A stretch of 64,000 nucleotides of DNA from Ga0077530 sp046293075 (lineage in GTDB: Bacteria > Pseudomonadota > Alphaproteobacteria > Rhizobiales > Hyphomicrobiaceae), in the NCBI GenBank assembly GCA_046293075.1, contig JBKBPL010000015.1:30011-94010 (forward strand), read 5' to 3'. The position numbers and the translations under genes were made by a program. The notes below the pieces were generated by a model. The model worked only from the letters and a program-made list of their open reading frames with translations. It was not told the origin of the DNA and searched no databases. Below, piece by piece: positions 17,026 through 25,167 of this stretch. The stretch's first letter is position 1. Every line of letters starts with the position of its first letter.

Positions 17026-17972
17026 GGCGCTCTCCTGCCGAACCGGCTCGCAATCGCCGGCAGAATGCCGTGGGGCAGGAAAATCATGATCAGCATCATT
17101 GTCAGGCCGAGAACGACCTGCTCGTAGTCATGGAGAACCGTGAGTATCTGCGGCAGTGCGCGCAGCAGGCCTGCCCCGACGACGGCGCCAATGATGGAGC
17201 CCATGCCGCCCAGGACGCTCATCGTTACCAGCTCGATCGAGTGCAGGAAGCCGGCCGAGGTCGGCGTGATGTGGCCGTCGGATAGGGCGGCCATCGAGCC
17301 CGCGATGCTGGCATATCCTGCGGATATCGTGAATGCGGCGAGCTTGTAGCGGGCGACGTCGACACCGTTTACGGCGGCGGCGACCTGCGAGTCATGCAGC
17401 GCGCGGAGCGCGCGGCCGGTCGGGCTGTCCACAAGATTGAGCGCCAGCCAAATACCCGCGAGCAGTACGCCGGCGCTTGTCCAGTACCACATGCGCGAGC
17501 CGCGGACGACGAAGCCCAGGATCTCGAGGCGCGGCACGCCCATACCGTCAGGACCGCCGGTCCAGGTCGCTTCGTTTGTCAGAATCATGTTGACCAGAAT
17601 GCCGAACCCGAGTGTCGCCACCGCCAGGTAATGGCCGCGCAATCTCAAGATCGGACGCCCTACCAGCCACGCGATCAACAGGGTGAGCAGGAGGCCGGCC
17701 ACAAGGCTCGCCAACGGCGGGATGCCGAGATGCGTCGGGCCGATGGCGACGGCGTAGGCGCCGAGGCCCCAGAAGCCCGCGTGGCCCAGGCTGACCTGCC
17801 CGGCAAAGCCCATGAGCACGTTGAGGCCGACCACAGCCAAGGCCACGATGAAGATGCTGGCGCCGATCTCGTAGTAAAAGACCGACGGAAACGAGACAGG
17901 CGCTACGGCGATCAGGATCCCAAGCACGAGCAGGGGGCCGAGCCGACCCTTGAGCAGAGCGAAGACCATCAT
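17022..17972 (-). CDS. livM: Branched-chain/aryl-acid ABC transporter permease LivM
   Basis: Inner-membrane permease of 316 residues with multiple hydrophobic helices and the LivM signature LMGFAGQVSLGHAGFWGLGAYAV at about residues 53-75 and LRLRGHYLAVATLGFGILV near 108. The cytoplasmic loop facing the ATPase contains SPTGRALRALHDSQVAAAVNGVDV. It overlaps livG and livH by four bases each. Confidence 0.92.
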   Translation of the reverse strand: MMVFALLKGRLGPLLVLGILIAVAPVSFPSVFYYEIGASIFIVALAVVGLNVLMGFAGQVSLGHAGFWGLGAYAVAIGPTHLGIPPLASLVAGLLLTLLIAWLVGRPILRLRGHYLAVATLGFGILVNMILTNEATWTGGPDGMGVPRLEILGFVVRGSRMWYWTSAGVLLAGIWLALNLVDSPTGRALRALHDSQVAAAVNGVDVARYKLAAFTISAGYASIAGSMAALSDGHITPTSAGFLHSIELVTMSVLGGMGSIIGAVVGAGLLRALPQILTVLHDYEQVVLGLTMMLIMIFLPHGILPAIASRFGRRAP

Positions 17973-18841
17973 ACTCTCTCGATCCGGCCGCGGCCGAACA
18001 GGCCGTGCGGTAGGACGAACAAGGTGAGCAGGATCACGATAAACGCCACTGCATCCTTGTATTTGGAGCTGATCAGGCCGGCGCTGAACTGCTCGACGAC
18101 GCCGACGACGAGGCCCCCGACGACGGCGCCAAGCGGATTGCCCATGCCACCAAGCATGGCGGCGGCAAAACCCTTGAGGGCAAGCAGCGTCCCAACATCA
18201 TAGCTGGTCAAGGTGATGGGCGTGATGAGAGCGCCCGCGAGGGCACCGAGCGCTGCCGAAAGCGCGAAGGAGAGCGCAACCATACGGTCGGTGTCGATGC
18301 CAACGAGCTTGGCGGCCAGGCGATTGTCCGCGGTGGCGGCAATCGCTTTGCCCGCGAGCGTGCGCTCGAAAAACTGCCACAGCAATACGAATGCGAGCGC
18401 CGCGCCTGCCAAGACCCATAAGCTTTGCGGGAGCAGAGTCGCGCCAAGCACATGGAACGGCGCCTCTCCGGAGAAGGCCGGAAAGCGATGAAACTGTTTG
18501 CCGAACAGGTTCTGGGCGGCGCCGCGCAGGAGGATCGACGCTCCGATCGTGATGATGATGAGGGCGACGACGGAAGCGCCGCGCGCCGGCTCGATGGCGA
18601 ACTTGTGCAGGGCGAGCCCAACGATCACGGCCGCAAGAACCGCGAGTGGAGCTGCAGCCCACAGCGGCACGCCGGCGGCGTAAAGAAAGAAGGTCACCAT
18701 TCCGCCGATCATCACGAACTCGCCTTGTGCGAAGTTCACGACATCCGACGCGTTGTAGATGATGGTGAAGCCGAGCGCGACCAGTGCGTAGATCGCGCCG
18801 ACCGTCAGTCCTGAAAACAGGAACTGCATCAGTTCAGGCAT
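17969..18841 (-). CDS. livH: Branched-chain/aryl-acid ABC transporter permease LivH
   Basis: Partner permease of 290 residues. The first helix GLTVGAIYALVALGFTIIYNASDVVNFAQGEF, read in two parts, is the LivH hallmark, and the coupling loop RTLAGKAIAATADNRLAAKLVGIDTD is present, as is the later MLGGMGNPLGAVVGGLVVG. The gene lies 76 bases after the binding-protein gene, a gap that often marks uneven expression of binding protein and permease. Confidence 0.92.
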   Translation of the reverse strand: MPELMQFLFSGLTVGAIYALVALGFTIIYNASDVVNFAQGEFVMIGGMVTFFLYAAGVPLWAAAPLAVLAAVIVGLALHKFAIEPARGASVVALIIITIGASILLRGAAQNLFGKQFHRFPAFSGEAPFHVLGATLLPQSLWVLAGAALAFVLLWQFFERTLAGKAIAATADNRLAAKLVGIDTDRMVALSFALSAALGALAGALITPITLTSYDVGTLLALKGFAAAMLGGMGNPLGAVVGGLVVGVVEQFSAGLISSKYKDAVAFIVILLTLFVLPHGLFGRGRIERV

Positions 18842-18917
18842 AGAGGTGCCGCCATCACTCGTTCGAGAGGCGGCGAGCGCGCCACACGCGCGTCCCGCCG
18901 CCCAGCAGGCCTAGCCG

Positions 18918-20066
18918 CTACTGCAGCAGCGCCCAATCGCGGTTCCTGATCTCGAGCATGCGGAAAGCGGAAAGATCAAGTCCCATGTGGTCGGTCGGGG
19001 ACATATTCACAACGCCGCCCGTGCCGATGAAGCCCTTGGTCTTCTCGATCTCGTCGCGGATCTTCTCGCCGTCGAGGGAATTCGCCCGCTTGATTGCCTC
19101 GACCAGGATGTTGAGGCCGTCATAGGCGTGACCGCCGAAAGTGGATACCGGCTGCTTCGCATACGCCGTGAAAGCCTTGCTGTAGTTGATAACGACCGGC
19201 CGCTGCGGATCGTTGGCCGGCAGCTTGTCGGCGATCAACAGTGCGGCCGCCGGCAGCCTCACCCCTTCGGCCGCATCGCCAGCCGCATCGATGAAAGCCT
19301 TCGAGGCGACGCCATGGCTCTGGTAAAGCGGCACGGTAAAGCCGAGCTGCTTGAAGTTGCGCGTCACGATCGCGGGGCCTTGGCCAAAGCCGGGGTTCAG
19401 AACGGCCTGAAGGCCGGGCTTGGCTTTCACGTTTGTGAGCTGCGGTGTCATGTCAGTGTCGCGCGGGCCGTAGGTCTCGTCCGCCAGAATCTCGATGCCA
19501 TACTTGCCGGCGACCTTCTTGCACTCCTGCTGCATCGACTTGCCGAAGGCATCTTGTCCCGAGATCATGCCGATCTTGGTCAACCCGCGCGCCTTCATGT
19601 CCGTGAAGATCTTCTCGCAGGCCATCTTGTCGGTATGCGGCGTCTTGAAGACGAACTTCTTGACCGGCTCGATGATGACCACCGCACCGGCCAGCGAGAT
19701 GAACGGCAGCTTGGCTTCCTCGAACACGGGGATCATCGCCATGGTGTCGCCCGTCGTCGAGCCGCCGACCTGAGCGATGACCTTGTCTTCCGCGACAAGG
19801 CGCGTGGCGAATTGCTTGGCCTTGGCGGCATCGCCTCCAGAGTCATAGATCACGATCTCTATCTGCTTGCCGAGCAGGCCGCCTTTGGCGTTGATCTGCT
19901 CGGCCAGCATCCTGAGCGTCTTGGCCTCGGGATCACCCAGAAACGAGGCCGGACCGGTAACCGCCAGCACGGCGCCGATTTTGATCTTGTCCTGCGCCGT
20001 TGCAGCGCCGCTCGCGAAGATCGAGCCAACCATGGCCAAAGCTAGAAGACTGCGCCTTAGAATCAT
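18918..20066 (-). CDS. livK: Periplasmic amino-acid/aryl-acid-binding protein (LivK type)
   Basis: Substrate-binding protein of the importer, 382 residues. The signal peptide covers residues 1 to about 25 (LLALAMVGSIFASGAATAQ). The mature protein starts KIKIGAVLAVTGPASFLGDPE, the standard type I periplasmic-binding fold, with SGGDAAKAKQFATRLV and later GHAYDGLNILVEAI. The ATG at 20066 has GGAGG eight bases upstream; GTG 20075 is the alternative. Genes of this type are found beside phenylacetate and benzoate clusters, so an aryl acid ligand is likely but not proven. Confidence 0.9.
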   Translation of the reverse strand: MILRRSLLALAMVGSIFASGAATAQDKIKIGAVLAVTGPASFLGDPEAKTLRMLAEQINAKGGLLGKQIEIVIYDSGGDAAKAKQFATRLVAEDKVIAQVGGSTTGDTMAMIPVFEEAKLPFISLAGAVVIIEPVKKFVFKTPHTDKMACEKIFTDMKARGLTKIGMISGQDAFGKSMQQECKKVAGKYGIEILADETYGPRDTDMTPQLTNVKAKPGLQAVLNPGFGQGPAIVTRNFKQLGFTVPLYQSHGVASKAFIDAAGDAAEGVRLPAAALLIADKLPANDPQRPVVINYSKAFTAYAKQPVSTFGGHAYDGLNILVEAIKRANSLDGEKIRDEIEKTKGFIGTGGVVNMSPTDHMGLDLSAFRMLEIRNRDWALLQ

Positions 20067-20093
20067 GTGATTCACCTCCCTAGTGCGATTGTC

Positions 20094-20107
20094 CCAATCA
20101 GGATTGG
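20094..20107. promoter_or_regulatory. Short palindrome upstream of livK
   Basis: CCAATC-N2-GATTGG is perfectly symmetric and lies 28 bp upstream of the livK start. It is short and could be an operator half or chance. No second copy was seen near the other promoters. Confidence 0.25.
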
Positions 20108-20145
20108 AGCTTTGTGGGCCTCTTTGGTTGGGGCCATGCGTTCTC

Positions 20146-20523
20146 TCAGGCCACGGCGGTGCGGCGGATGCTCACCCGGCGGGACCGGCCAGCGACGAGT
20201 GCCGCGTTCGCAGGATCGGCGCGGCCCGCTCGCTTGGCGCCACCTACGCGGTCGTCACTGAATGACGCGCCCTGATTTAAGAAGCGACGCCCGGTCAGAT
20301 GGCAGGATAAGTTGACGCTCGCTGCGGTGGCTTCAGCCGCTGCCTCATCCAGCATGACGGGGTCCGCTGAATGCGCCCTCTCCGGGATCGCAACCCTGGC
20401 GCGCGCAACCTGTGCAGCCTCGGGGTTGTCGATCCGCTTTTCGACAGCTCCCGCCATGCCACAGGCAAGCGCCAGCTGCGTCCTCTCAAGAGTCGCGCGA
20501 TGCGCTTCAAAGCAGCTTTGCAT
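20146..20523 (-). CDS. Possible small protein upstream of livK
   Basis: A 125-residue frame with a strong ribosome site (GGGGAGG, then six bases, then ATG at 20523). The N-terminal half (CFEAHRATLERTQLALACGMAGAVEK) reads like a short helical protein and faintly recalls phasins. The C-terminal half is basic and irregular, and codon usage is less GC3-biased than in the neighbours, so it may be a decayed gene or not a gene. If real, it would be the first gene of the livKHMGF-paaX unit, starting about 110 bp from the TetR-type operator. I do not recognise a family. Confidence 0.35.
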   Translation of the reverse strand: MQSCFEAHRATLERTQLALACGMAGAVEKRIDNPEAAQVARARVAIPERAHSADPVMLDEAAAEATAASVNLSCHLTGRRFLNQGASFSDDRVGGAKRAGRADPANAALVAGRSRRVSIRRTAVA

Positions 20524-20631
20524 GGCCATCCTCCCCGGAGCCGGGTTTATCCCGGCTCGTGCGCGGCTCTCGGACTGTTCCGCACCGGGCAGAGCGATGA
20601 GCCTGACGTCTAATTGGGTGCGAATTTATAG

Positions 20632-20653
20632 ATTGACCGACTGGACGGTCAAT
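20632..20653. promoter_or_regulatory. Perfect palindrome, probable operator of the TetR-type paa regulator
   Basis: ATTGACCG-N6-CGGTCAAT is perfectly symmetric. It lies 95 bp upstream of paaG and about 110 bp from the leftward frame at 20523, in the divergent control region of the transporter and paaGIK. A TetR gene closes the paaGIK operon, and PaaR-type TetR proteins of other proteobacteria bind palindromes containing ACCG/CGGT. Confidence 0.72.
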
Positions 20654-20747
20654 GAGAAAAATCCCTGCATCGCGACAACAATGGAACGAGCCGTGCGGGC
20701 TGCATACGGGGCCGCAGCGATCAGAACAGGCCTTAAGGAGGAGCGCG

Positions 20748-21545
20748 ATGACTGCCAGCATCACGATCACGGTCGAAGATTCGGACGGCGTGCGCATCAT
20801 CACGCTGAACCGGCCGGATAAGCTCAACTCGTTCAACGAGGAGATGCACGGCGCGTTGCGTGCGGCGCTCGCTGGCGCCGGCGCCGACAGCGTGCGCGCG
20901 GTGCTGCTCACGGGCGCAGGCAAGGGCTTCTGCGCGGGGCAGGATCTTTCCGACCGCGTCCAAGGCGAAGGCGGCAAGGCGCCGGATCTCGGCCAGACCA
21001 TCGACACGCTTTGGAATCCGTTGGTGCGCGCGATCCGCGCGCTGGCAAAGCCGGTCGTGTGTGCGGTCAATGGCGTCGCCGCTGGCGCCGGCGCCAACGT
21101 GGCGCTTTGCTGCGATATCGTGCTTGCGGCGCGGTCCGCGCGGTTCATCCAGCCGTTCTGCAGGCTCGGGCTGGTGCCCGATTCCGGCGGCACCTATCAC
21201 CTGCCCCGCTTGGTCGGCGAAGCGCGGGCTAAGGGATTGGCCATGCTTGGCGATGCGCTCAGCGCTGAGCAGGCCGAGGCCTGGGGCCTGATCTGGAAGG
21301 TGATCGACGATGACAAGCTGCTGGCCGAGGCCCGCAAGCTCGCGGCGCATCTGGCCACGCAGCCAACCTATGGCCTGGGGCTCGTCAAGCGCGCCATCCA
21401 TGCCAGTGCCACCAACTCGTTCGATGCCCAGATCGACCTGGAACGCGACCTCCAGCGCGAGGCCGGCCGCACGCCAGACTATGCTGAAGGCGTGCGCGCG
21501 TTCTTCGAGAAGCGAACTCCGCAATTCACGGGCCGGAAAGCCTGA
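20748..21545 (+). CDS. paaG: Ring-1,2-epoxyphenylacetyl-CoA isomerase PaaG (enoyl-CoA hydratase/isomerase family)
   Basis: PaaG isomerises the epoxide made by PaaABCE to the oxepin-CoA and also acts in later double-bond shifting. The 265-residue protein is a crotonase-fold member: LTGAGKGFCAGQDLSDR gives the first oxyanion-hole segment, and NGVAAGAGANVALCCDIVLAA with PDSGGTYHLPRLVG the second. The ATG at 20748 follows AAGGAGG; an upstream frame from 20652 lies downstream of the operator but has no ribosome site. It is first in paaG-paaI-paaK-tetR. Confidence 0.94.
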   Translation: MTASITITVEDSDGVRIITLNRPDKLNSFNEEMHGALRAALAGAGADSVRAVLLTGAGKGFCAGQDLSDRVQGEGGKAPDLGQTIDTLWNPLVRAIRALAKPVVCAVNGVAAGAGANVALCCDIVLAARSARFIQPFCRLGLVPDSGGTYHLPRLVGEARAKGLAMLGDALSAEQAEAWGLIWKVIDDDKLLAEARKLAAHLATQPTYGLGLVKRAIHASATNSFDAQIDLERDLQREAGRTPDYAEGVRAFFEKRTPQFTGRKA

Positions 21546-21547
21546 CC

Positions 21548-22003
21548 ATGAATGACGATGACGCACTCACGCTGGCAAGGCGATGCGCCGAGGCCATGTG
21601 GGCGGATGATCGGGCGTCGCGGGCGCTCGGCATGCAGATCGCCGACGTCGGACCGGGCCGGGCCACGCTCACCATGACGGTCACGGAGGCGATGACCAAC
21701 GGGCACGGCATGTGCCACGGCGGCTTCATCTTCACGCTGGCCGATTCGGCATTCGCGTTCGCGTGCAACGCCTACAATCAGCGCACTGTTGCCCAGCACT
21801 GCGACGTGACGTTCCTGCGCCCCGCCCGGCTCGGCGACCAGCTGATGGCGGAGTGCATCGAACGCGCGCGGGCGGGTCGCGGCGGCATCTACGACGTCTC
21901 GGTCAGAACCAGTGACGGCACGCTCATCGCGGAATTCCGAGGCCGCTCGCGCACCATCGAAGGCACTCTGTTGGGGCCGACGGCAATGGACAACAGCACG
22001 TGA
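21548..22003 (+). CDS. paaI: Hydroxyphenylacetyl-CoA thioesterase PaaI
   Basis: PaaI is a hotdog-fold thioesterase thought to rescue CoA from dead-end hydroxylated phenylacetyl-CoA. The 151-residue protein contains the hotdog core NGHGMCHGGFIFTLADSAFAFA, where the HGG motif and the following Asp are catalytic in the family, and AQHCDVTFLRPARLGD. It begins two bases after the paaG stop, consistent with translational coupling. Confidence 0.93.
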   Translation: MNDDDALTLARRCAEAMWADDRASRALGMQIADVGPGRATLTMTVTEAMTNGHGMCHGGFIFTLADSAFAFACNAYNQRTVAQHCDVTFLRPARLGDQLMAECIERARAGRGGIYDVSVRTSDGTLIAEFRGRSRTIEGTLLGPTAMDNST

Positions 22004-22045
22004 TCCGCGACGCGGCGGGCGCAGGGGAGACAGGGAGGCGAAAAC

Positions 22046-23356
22046 ATGCTGGATCTCAGCCCCAGAAAGGAAGAACTCGACCCCATCGAGGTGGCTTCGC
22101 GCGACGAGATCGCGGCGCTGCAACTCACGCGGCTGAAGTGGACGCTGCGGCGCGTGTATGACAACGTGCCGCACTACTGGAAGAAGTTCGACGCGGCGGG
22201 AGTCCATCCTGACGATCTGACTTCCCTGCAGGACCTCGCCAAGTTCCCGTTCACGACCAAAGAGGACCTCCGCCTCAACTATCCCTTCGGGATGTTCGCG
22301 GTGCCGATCCAGCAGATCGTGCGCACGCACGCATCCTCGGGTACGACGGGCAAGCCGACCGTGGTCGGCTACACCAAGCGCGACATCGAGACGTGGTCGG
22401 ACGTCGTGGCCCGTTCGATCCGGGCCTCGGGCGGCAGACCCGGCATGCGTGTGCACGTTTCTTACGGCTATGGCCTGTTCACCGGCGGCCTCGGCGCACA
22501 CTACGGCGCCGAGCGGCTGGGCTGCATGACGATTCCCGTCTCCGGCGGTATGACCGAGCGCCAGGTGCAGCTCATTTGCGATTTCGAGCCCGACATCATC
22601 ATGGTGACGCCGAGCTATATGCTCGCCATTCTCGATGAGTTCCGCAAGCAAGGTATCGATCCGCGCAAGACCTCGCTCAAGGTCGGCATTTTCGGCGCAG
22701 AGCCATGGACGAACGCCATGCGGCAGGAGATCGAGCAGGCGTTCGACATGCACGCCGTCGACATCTACGGCCTTTCGGAGGTGATCGGACCGGGCGTTGC
22801 CAACGAGTGCGTGGAGACGAAGGACGGCCTGCACATCTGGGAGGATCATTTCTATCCTGAGATCATCGATCCGGTCAGCGGCAAGGTGCTCCCCGATGGC
22901 GAGAAAGGAGAGCTGGTGCTCACCTCGCTGACCAAGGAGGCGATGCCGGTGATCCGCTACCGCACGCGCGACCTGACGCGCCTCATGCCAGGTACCGCGC
23001 GCACCATGCGGCGCATGGAGAAGATAACGGGCCGCTCCGATGACATGATGATTGTGCGCGGCGTCAACGTGTTTCCCACGCAGATCGAAGAGCTCCTGCT
23101 CAAGATCGAGCCACTCTCGGCCCACTATCAAGTCGTCCTGACACGCGAGGGGCGCATGGACGAGATGGAGGTGGTGGTCGAAATTCGCCCGGAGGCCGAC
23201 ACGTCAGAGCATCGCGCGCAGTCAGCGGCACGGCTCGCGGACCGCATAAAGGAGACCATAGGTGTGACCGCGAAAGTCAGCGTTGTCGACGCCAACGCCA
23301 TCGAACGGTCACTCGGCAAAGCCAAGCGGATCGTCGACAGGCGTCCAAAGGACTGA
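22046..23356 (+). CDS. paaK: Phenylacetate-CoA ligase PaaK
   Basis: PaaK activates phenylacetate with ATP and CoA, the entry step of the pathway. The 436-residue protein has the AMP-binding P-loop SSGTTGKP at residues 97-104, YGLSEVIGPGVANEC near 240, IRYRTRDLTRL and a C-terminal catalytic Lys region (ERSLGKAKRIVDRR). The start follows GGGAGACAGGGAGG. It overlaps nothing and lies 42 bases after paaI. Phenylacetyl-CoA formed here is also the expected inducer of PaaX or the TetR regulator. Confidence 0.96.
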   Translation: MLDLSPRKEELDPIEVASRDEIAALQLTRLKWTLRRVYDNVPHYWKKFDAAGVHPDDLTSLQDLAKFPFTTKEDLRLNYPFGMFAVPIQQIVRTHASSGTTGKPTVVGYTKRDIETWSDVVARSIRASGGRPGMRVHVSYGYGLFTGGLGAHYGAERLGCMTIPVSGGMTERQVQLICDFEPDIIMVTPSYMLAILDEFRKQGIDPRKTSLKVGIFGAEPWTNAMRQEIEQAFDMHAVDIYGLSEVIGPGVANECVETKDGLHIWEDHFYPEIIDPVSGKVLPDGEKGELVLTSLTKEAMPVIRYRTRDLTRLMPGTARTMRRMEKITGRSDDMMIVRGVNVFPTQIEELLLKIEPLSAHYQVVLTREGRMDEMEVVVEIRPEADTSEHRAQSAARLADRIKETIGVTAKVSVVDANAIERSLGKAKRIVDRRPKD

Positions 23357-23366
23357 AGGAGGCCCC

Positions 23367-24023
23367 ATGGCACGCCCCCGCGCTGCCGATCACGACCAGA
23401 AGCGCCGCGCGATACTCGATCGGTCCGCGAAGCTCTTCGCCGACCGCGGCTATGCGCGGACCTCCATGTCTGAGATCGCCTCGGCGTGCGGGTCGTCCAA
23501 AGCTTTGCTTTACCACTATTACGAGAACAAGGAGCAGCTGTTGTTCGATCTCCTTGAGGCGCACTTCATCAGGCTCGAGCAGGCGGTCAGGTCTGCGGAT
23601 GTCCCTGGCGCGCTGCCCGTCGAGCGTCTGCGCGGCCTGATCACGGCGCTTCTGGCAGCTTACGAGGGCGCCGATGCTTTGCATAAGGTGCAGATCAACG
23701 AGCTCAGCGCGCTGCCGTTGGCCCGTCAGCAGGAGTTGAAAGCTTACGAGCGGCGGCTGGTCGAGCTGTTTGCAGGCGCGCTGCGCGACATCAATCCGGC
23801 CCTGGCGAAAGGAAATCGCCTGCTCAAGCCGGTAACGATGTCGCTCTTTGGCATGATCAACTGGTCCTACCTCTGGTTTCGCCCCGGAGGACGACTGTCG
23901 CGCGCGGAGTACGCCAATCTCGTCACACAGATGACGGTGGATGGCGTTTCCAGGATCGGCTGCGAACGCTGGGCCCGGGGCCGCTCGCGCGCGGGCGCGC
24001 CGGCGGCGGCGGCAAAGCTTTGA
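23367..24023 (+). CDS. TetR/AcrR-family regulator (PaaR-like)
   Basis: The 218-residue protein has a standard TetR DNA-binding head (KRRAILDRSAKLFADRGYARTSMSEIASACG, read in parts, then SSKALLYHYYENKEQL) and a helical C-terminal ligand domain. It starts ten bases after paaK with AAGGAGG and four bases of spacing, so it is the last gene of paaGIK and probably autoregulated through the palindrome at 20632. Its presence alongside PaaX means two repressor families serve one pathway here. PaaR identity is inferred from context. Confidence 0.85.
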   Translation: MARPRAADHDQKRRAILDRSAKLFADRGYARTSMSEIASACGSSKALLYHYYENKEQLLFDLLEAHFIRLEQAVRSADVPGALPVERLRGLITALLAAYEGADALHKVQINELSALPLARQQELKAYERRLVELFAGALRDINPALAKGNRLLKPVTMSLFGMINWSYLWFRPGGRLSRAEYANLVTQMTVDGVSRIGCERWARGRSRAGAPAAAAKL

Positions 24024-24097
24024 GCCTGTCCGCTCATGGCTGCGGGGGCGGCACGTGCTCGCTCGCTGGAAGCGGATGGACGATTGCGGAAGACGCC

Positions 24098-25165
24098 TTA
24101 TCGGCCCCCCTCTATCTCCCGCAGCTTGCCGACAATGCCGCTCGGGAAGAAATAGACGCTCAGGATGAACAGCACCCCGAGCCAGAGCAGCCACCGGTCG
24201 GAATGCAGCAGATGCGGGATGAGCGGCAGCGCCGCGGTTGTCTCGCTCGCAATGCCCATCAGCTTCTGGAGGTAGTTCTGCGCGAGGATGAAAAGCGTAG
24301 CCCCGATCACAGCCCCATAGAGCGTGCCCATGCCGCCAATGACGACCATGAGCAGGATGTCGAGCATGATCGCGAAGGAGAGCGTCGTATCCGGGCCCGT
24401 ATAGCGGACCCAGATGGCGCTCATCGCCCCCGCGAGCACGGCCATGCCCGCTGCGAGGCAATTCGCTACAGTGCGATAGTACACCACGTTGTAGCCGAGG
24501 GCTTCGGCGCGGAAATCGTTCTCGCGGATGGCCTGGAGCACGCGGCCAAAGGGCGAGTTGACGATCCTGAGTGCCGCAAGCAGCAGCAGGAGCGCCGAGA
24601 CGAACACGAGGTAGTAGCTGACAACGCGTCCGTCGATCCGCAGGCCGATCGCGGGGACATCGAGCAGAACAGTGCCGGGACGCAAGAGTTGCGGGACGCG
24701 GAATGATCGGCCGTCCTCGCCACCCGTGTACTCGGAAAGCTGACTTGCCAGGATCGCGAAAGCGGACGCAACAGCCAGCGTAATCATGGCATAGAAGATC
24801 GCCCGCACGCGCAGCGACAAGAGGCCGATGACGAAGGCGAGCGCAGTCCCGACCACGAGTGCGATTGCGAGGCCGAGCCCCGCCGAGGCCCACGTCGGTC
24901 CCCAGCCGTAGAGGGCGAGGCCCACGCCGTAGCCGCCGATGCCGAAGAACATCGTGTGCGCAAACGAGACGATGCCCGTGTAGCCGAGCAGCAGGTCATA
25001 GCTTGCCACGAGCACGATGAAGATGCAGATCTTGGCAGCCGTGTTGATCGCCTGCGAGCCGCTGAAGAGGAAGGGTGCGAAGGCAAGCACCACAAGAATC
25101 GCGAGCAGCAGGAAGGCCAGGGTGCGGCTGCGTGGCCTGTCGCCGGATAGTGCAGACTGGATCAT
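24098..25165 (-). CDS. livM: Branched-chain-type ABC transporter permease LivM, second system
   Basis: Permease of the second HAAT importer, 355 residues with about ten hydrophobic segments. Hallmarks are LLLGYTGIVSFAHTMFFGIGGYGV, LSLRVRAIFYAMITLAVASAFA and the coupling loop SPFGRVLQAIRENDFRAEALGYNV. ATG 25165 is only two bases past the livH stop (TAG), so the two are translationally coupled. A longer frame to 25207 would run inside livH. Confidence 0.92.
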   Translation of the reverse strand: MIQSALSGDRPRSRTLAFLLLAILVVLAFAPFLFSGSQAINTAAKICIFIVLVASYDLLLGYTGIVSFAHTMFFGIGGYGVGLALYGWGPTWASAGLGLAIALVVGTALAFVIGLLSLRVRAIFYAMITLAVASAFAILASQLSEYTGGEDGRSFRVPQLLRPGTVLLDVPAIGLRIDGRVVSYYLVFVSALLLLLAALRIVNSPFGRVLQAIRENDFRAEALGYNVVYYRTVANCLAAGMAVLAGAMSAIWVRYTGPDTTLSFAIMLDILLMVVIGGMGTLYGAVIGATLFILAQNYLQKLMGIASETTAALPLIPHLLHSDRWLLWLGVLFILSVYFFPSGIVGKLREIEGGR

Positions 25166-25167
25166 CC

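Noticed and set aside
20312..20747. A longer N-terminus for PaaG
   Set aside because: Frames extending upstream of 20748 lack ribosome sites; the start at 20748 has AAGGAGG and matches the family length.
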